Shown one piece after another: positions 34,373 through 35,063 of a stretch of 35,063 bases of DNA. The translations under genes were made by a program, and so were the position numbers. The first letter of the stretch is position 1; every line of letters begins with the position of its first letter. Origin of the DNA: Bartonella tribocorum (lineage in GTDB: Bacteria > Pseudomonadota > Alphaproteobacteria > Rhizobiales > Rhizobiaceae); contig NZ_NJPP01000012.1 in the NCBI RefSeq assembly GCF_002778015.1, positions 11,309-46,371 on the forward strand, in the 5' to 3' direction. A model generated the notes under the pieces. That model worked only from the letters and a program-made list of their open reading frames with translations, was not told where the DNA came from and made no database searches.

Positions 34373-35063
34373 GTGTGGTGATTATCCTAGATGCAAATGC
34401 TTTGCTTAGCAAGAAGGGCAATCAAAATGCACAAGCTTTTGCGCGTTATGCTGCTTTATGTCAGTAACTCAATATTGTGCCGATTGTAGAGGGTGGCAAG
34501 TGCTGATGGATGGACTGTCGTGCGGGCATTCCATTGCGCGTTGCTTTGAGGTGACACGCACTGTTTTACAGGCTGTCTTTAAAGAATTGTTTGAAGCCCA
34601 TGTTGTTTTGGAGGGGATGATTTTAAAGCCCAATATGGTGATTGATGGCAAAGATGCGCGCAAGGCTGGTGTTGAAGAAGTGGCTGAAAAGACCGTCCAT
34701 GTGCTTAAACAAACCGTTCCTTCGGCTGTTCCAGGAATTGCTTTTCTTGTCTTACGGGCAATCAGATCAAGAAGCAACGGCACATTTATCGGCTATGAAT
34801 TCTATGGGTGCATTGCCTTGGAAATTGACTTTTTCTTATGGGCGCGCATTGCAAGCGGCTGCTTTAAAAGCATGGGCTGGAAAAGATGAGAATATCGTTG
34901 TTGCACAAAAGGCATTTTGTCATCGTGGCTTAGATGAACCACCTTGCAGCTTTAGGACAATGGACTAAAGAGCCAAGAAAAGGTGAGCGTTTGAATCTGT
35001 CATAGACTTGAATTTTCCCATAAGGGTGTGTGGTGATTGTCCTAGATGCAAATGTTGAAGAAG
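34373..35063 (+). repeat. Decayed tandem copy of the fba 3' part, array continuing past the window
   Basis: From GGTGATTATCCTAGATGCAAATGC (34376; fba has GGTGATTGCCATTAATGCAGATAC at 33727) to about 35000, the DNA is a highly similar copy of fba codons about 139-343 plus its 3' flank, with a period near 650 bases. Stops and frameshifts include GTCAGTAACTC (TAA), the indel AGAGGGTGGCAAG for AGAGCCGGAAG, and CTTGTCTTACGGG for CTTTCTGGAGGG. The end of the window, GGTGATTGTCCTAGATGCAAATG (35032-35054), opens a third unit. The open frames inside it are not separate genes. Confidence 0.9.

Noticed and set aside
34458-34968. ORFs resembling aldolase as a second fba gene
   Set aside because: They are pieces of the tandem fba tail copy, broken by stops and frameshifts, without the N-terminal half of the enzyme.
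1-35063. Insertion sequences, tRNA genes or prophage genes
   Set aside because: I looked for transposase-like ORFs, T-arm motifs and phage proteins and saw none that I could support.

Overview
This window looks like a chromosomal stretch of an AT-rich alphaproteobacterium of the order Hyphomicrobiales, most probably a Bartonella. That is inferred from the protein families, the low coding density and gene neighbourhoods such as helicase-like/fdxA/carD/rpoH and zapA/DUF4164/tkt/gap/pgk/fba. No rRNA, tRNA or CRISPR array was seen.

Region 1 (about 0.5-3.75 kb) is an accessory island and the most unusual part. A 35-codon ORF with a near-perfect Shine-Dalgarno is followed by a 9-bp hairpin, a ClpA/ClpB-like AAA+ gene broken by an amber codon and a frameshift, an intact ThiF/MccB-like adenylating enzyme with an N-terminal peptide-binding-like domain, and an MFS exporter broken by one frameshift. 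The order precursor, hairpin, E1-like enzyme and MFS exporter resembles microcin C-type peptide-nucleotide clusters. The AAA+ gene and a peptide ending in Ser rather than Asn do not fit the classical system. Region 2 (3.75-6.83 kb) is a graveyard of small genes: a lipoprotein-signal peptide, an unrecognised remnant, a small membrane ORF and two adjacent decayed SUKH (SMI1/KNR4) immunity-type genes.

Region 3 (6.83-22.3 kb) holds core genes separated by long gene-poor DNA: ispA, rpmF, carD, fdxA, the C-terminal half of a rhizobial-type helicase without its motor domain, rpoH, an M48 lipoprotein protease, thiamine pyrophosphokinase, a glycine-zipper lipoprotein, an ABC-F ATPase and a GNAT acetyltransferase. 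Region 4 (22.9-35.06 kb) holds gapR, a DUF1036 secreted protein overlapping pyk, zapA and a DUF4164 coiled-coil gene divergent from tkt, then gap, pgk and class I fba. This gathers much of lower glycolysis and the pentose phosphate link.

Two genome-scale oddities recur. First, five core genes carry decayed tandem partial copies of themselves: 3' tails after rpmF, rpoH, pyk and fba, and 5' heads before gap. Second, a dispersed intergenic repeat of up to about 380 bp occurs at least seven times in both orientations. Together they account for much of the apparently empty DNA.
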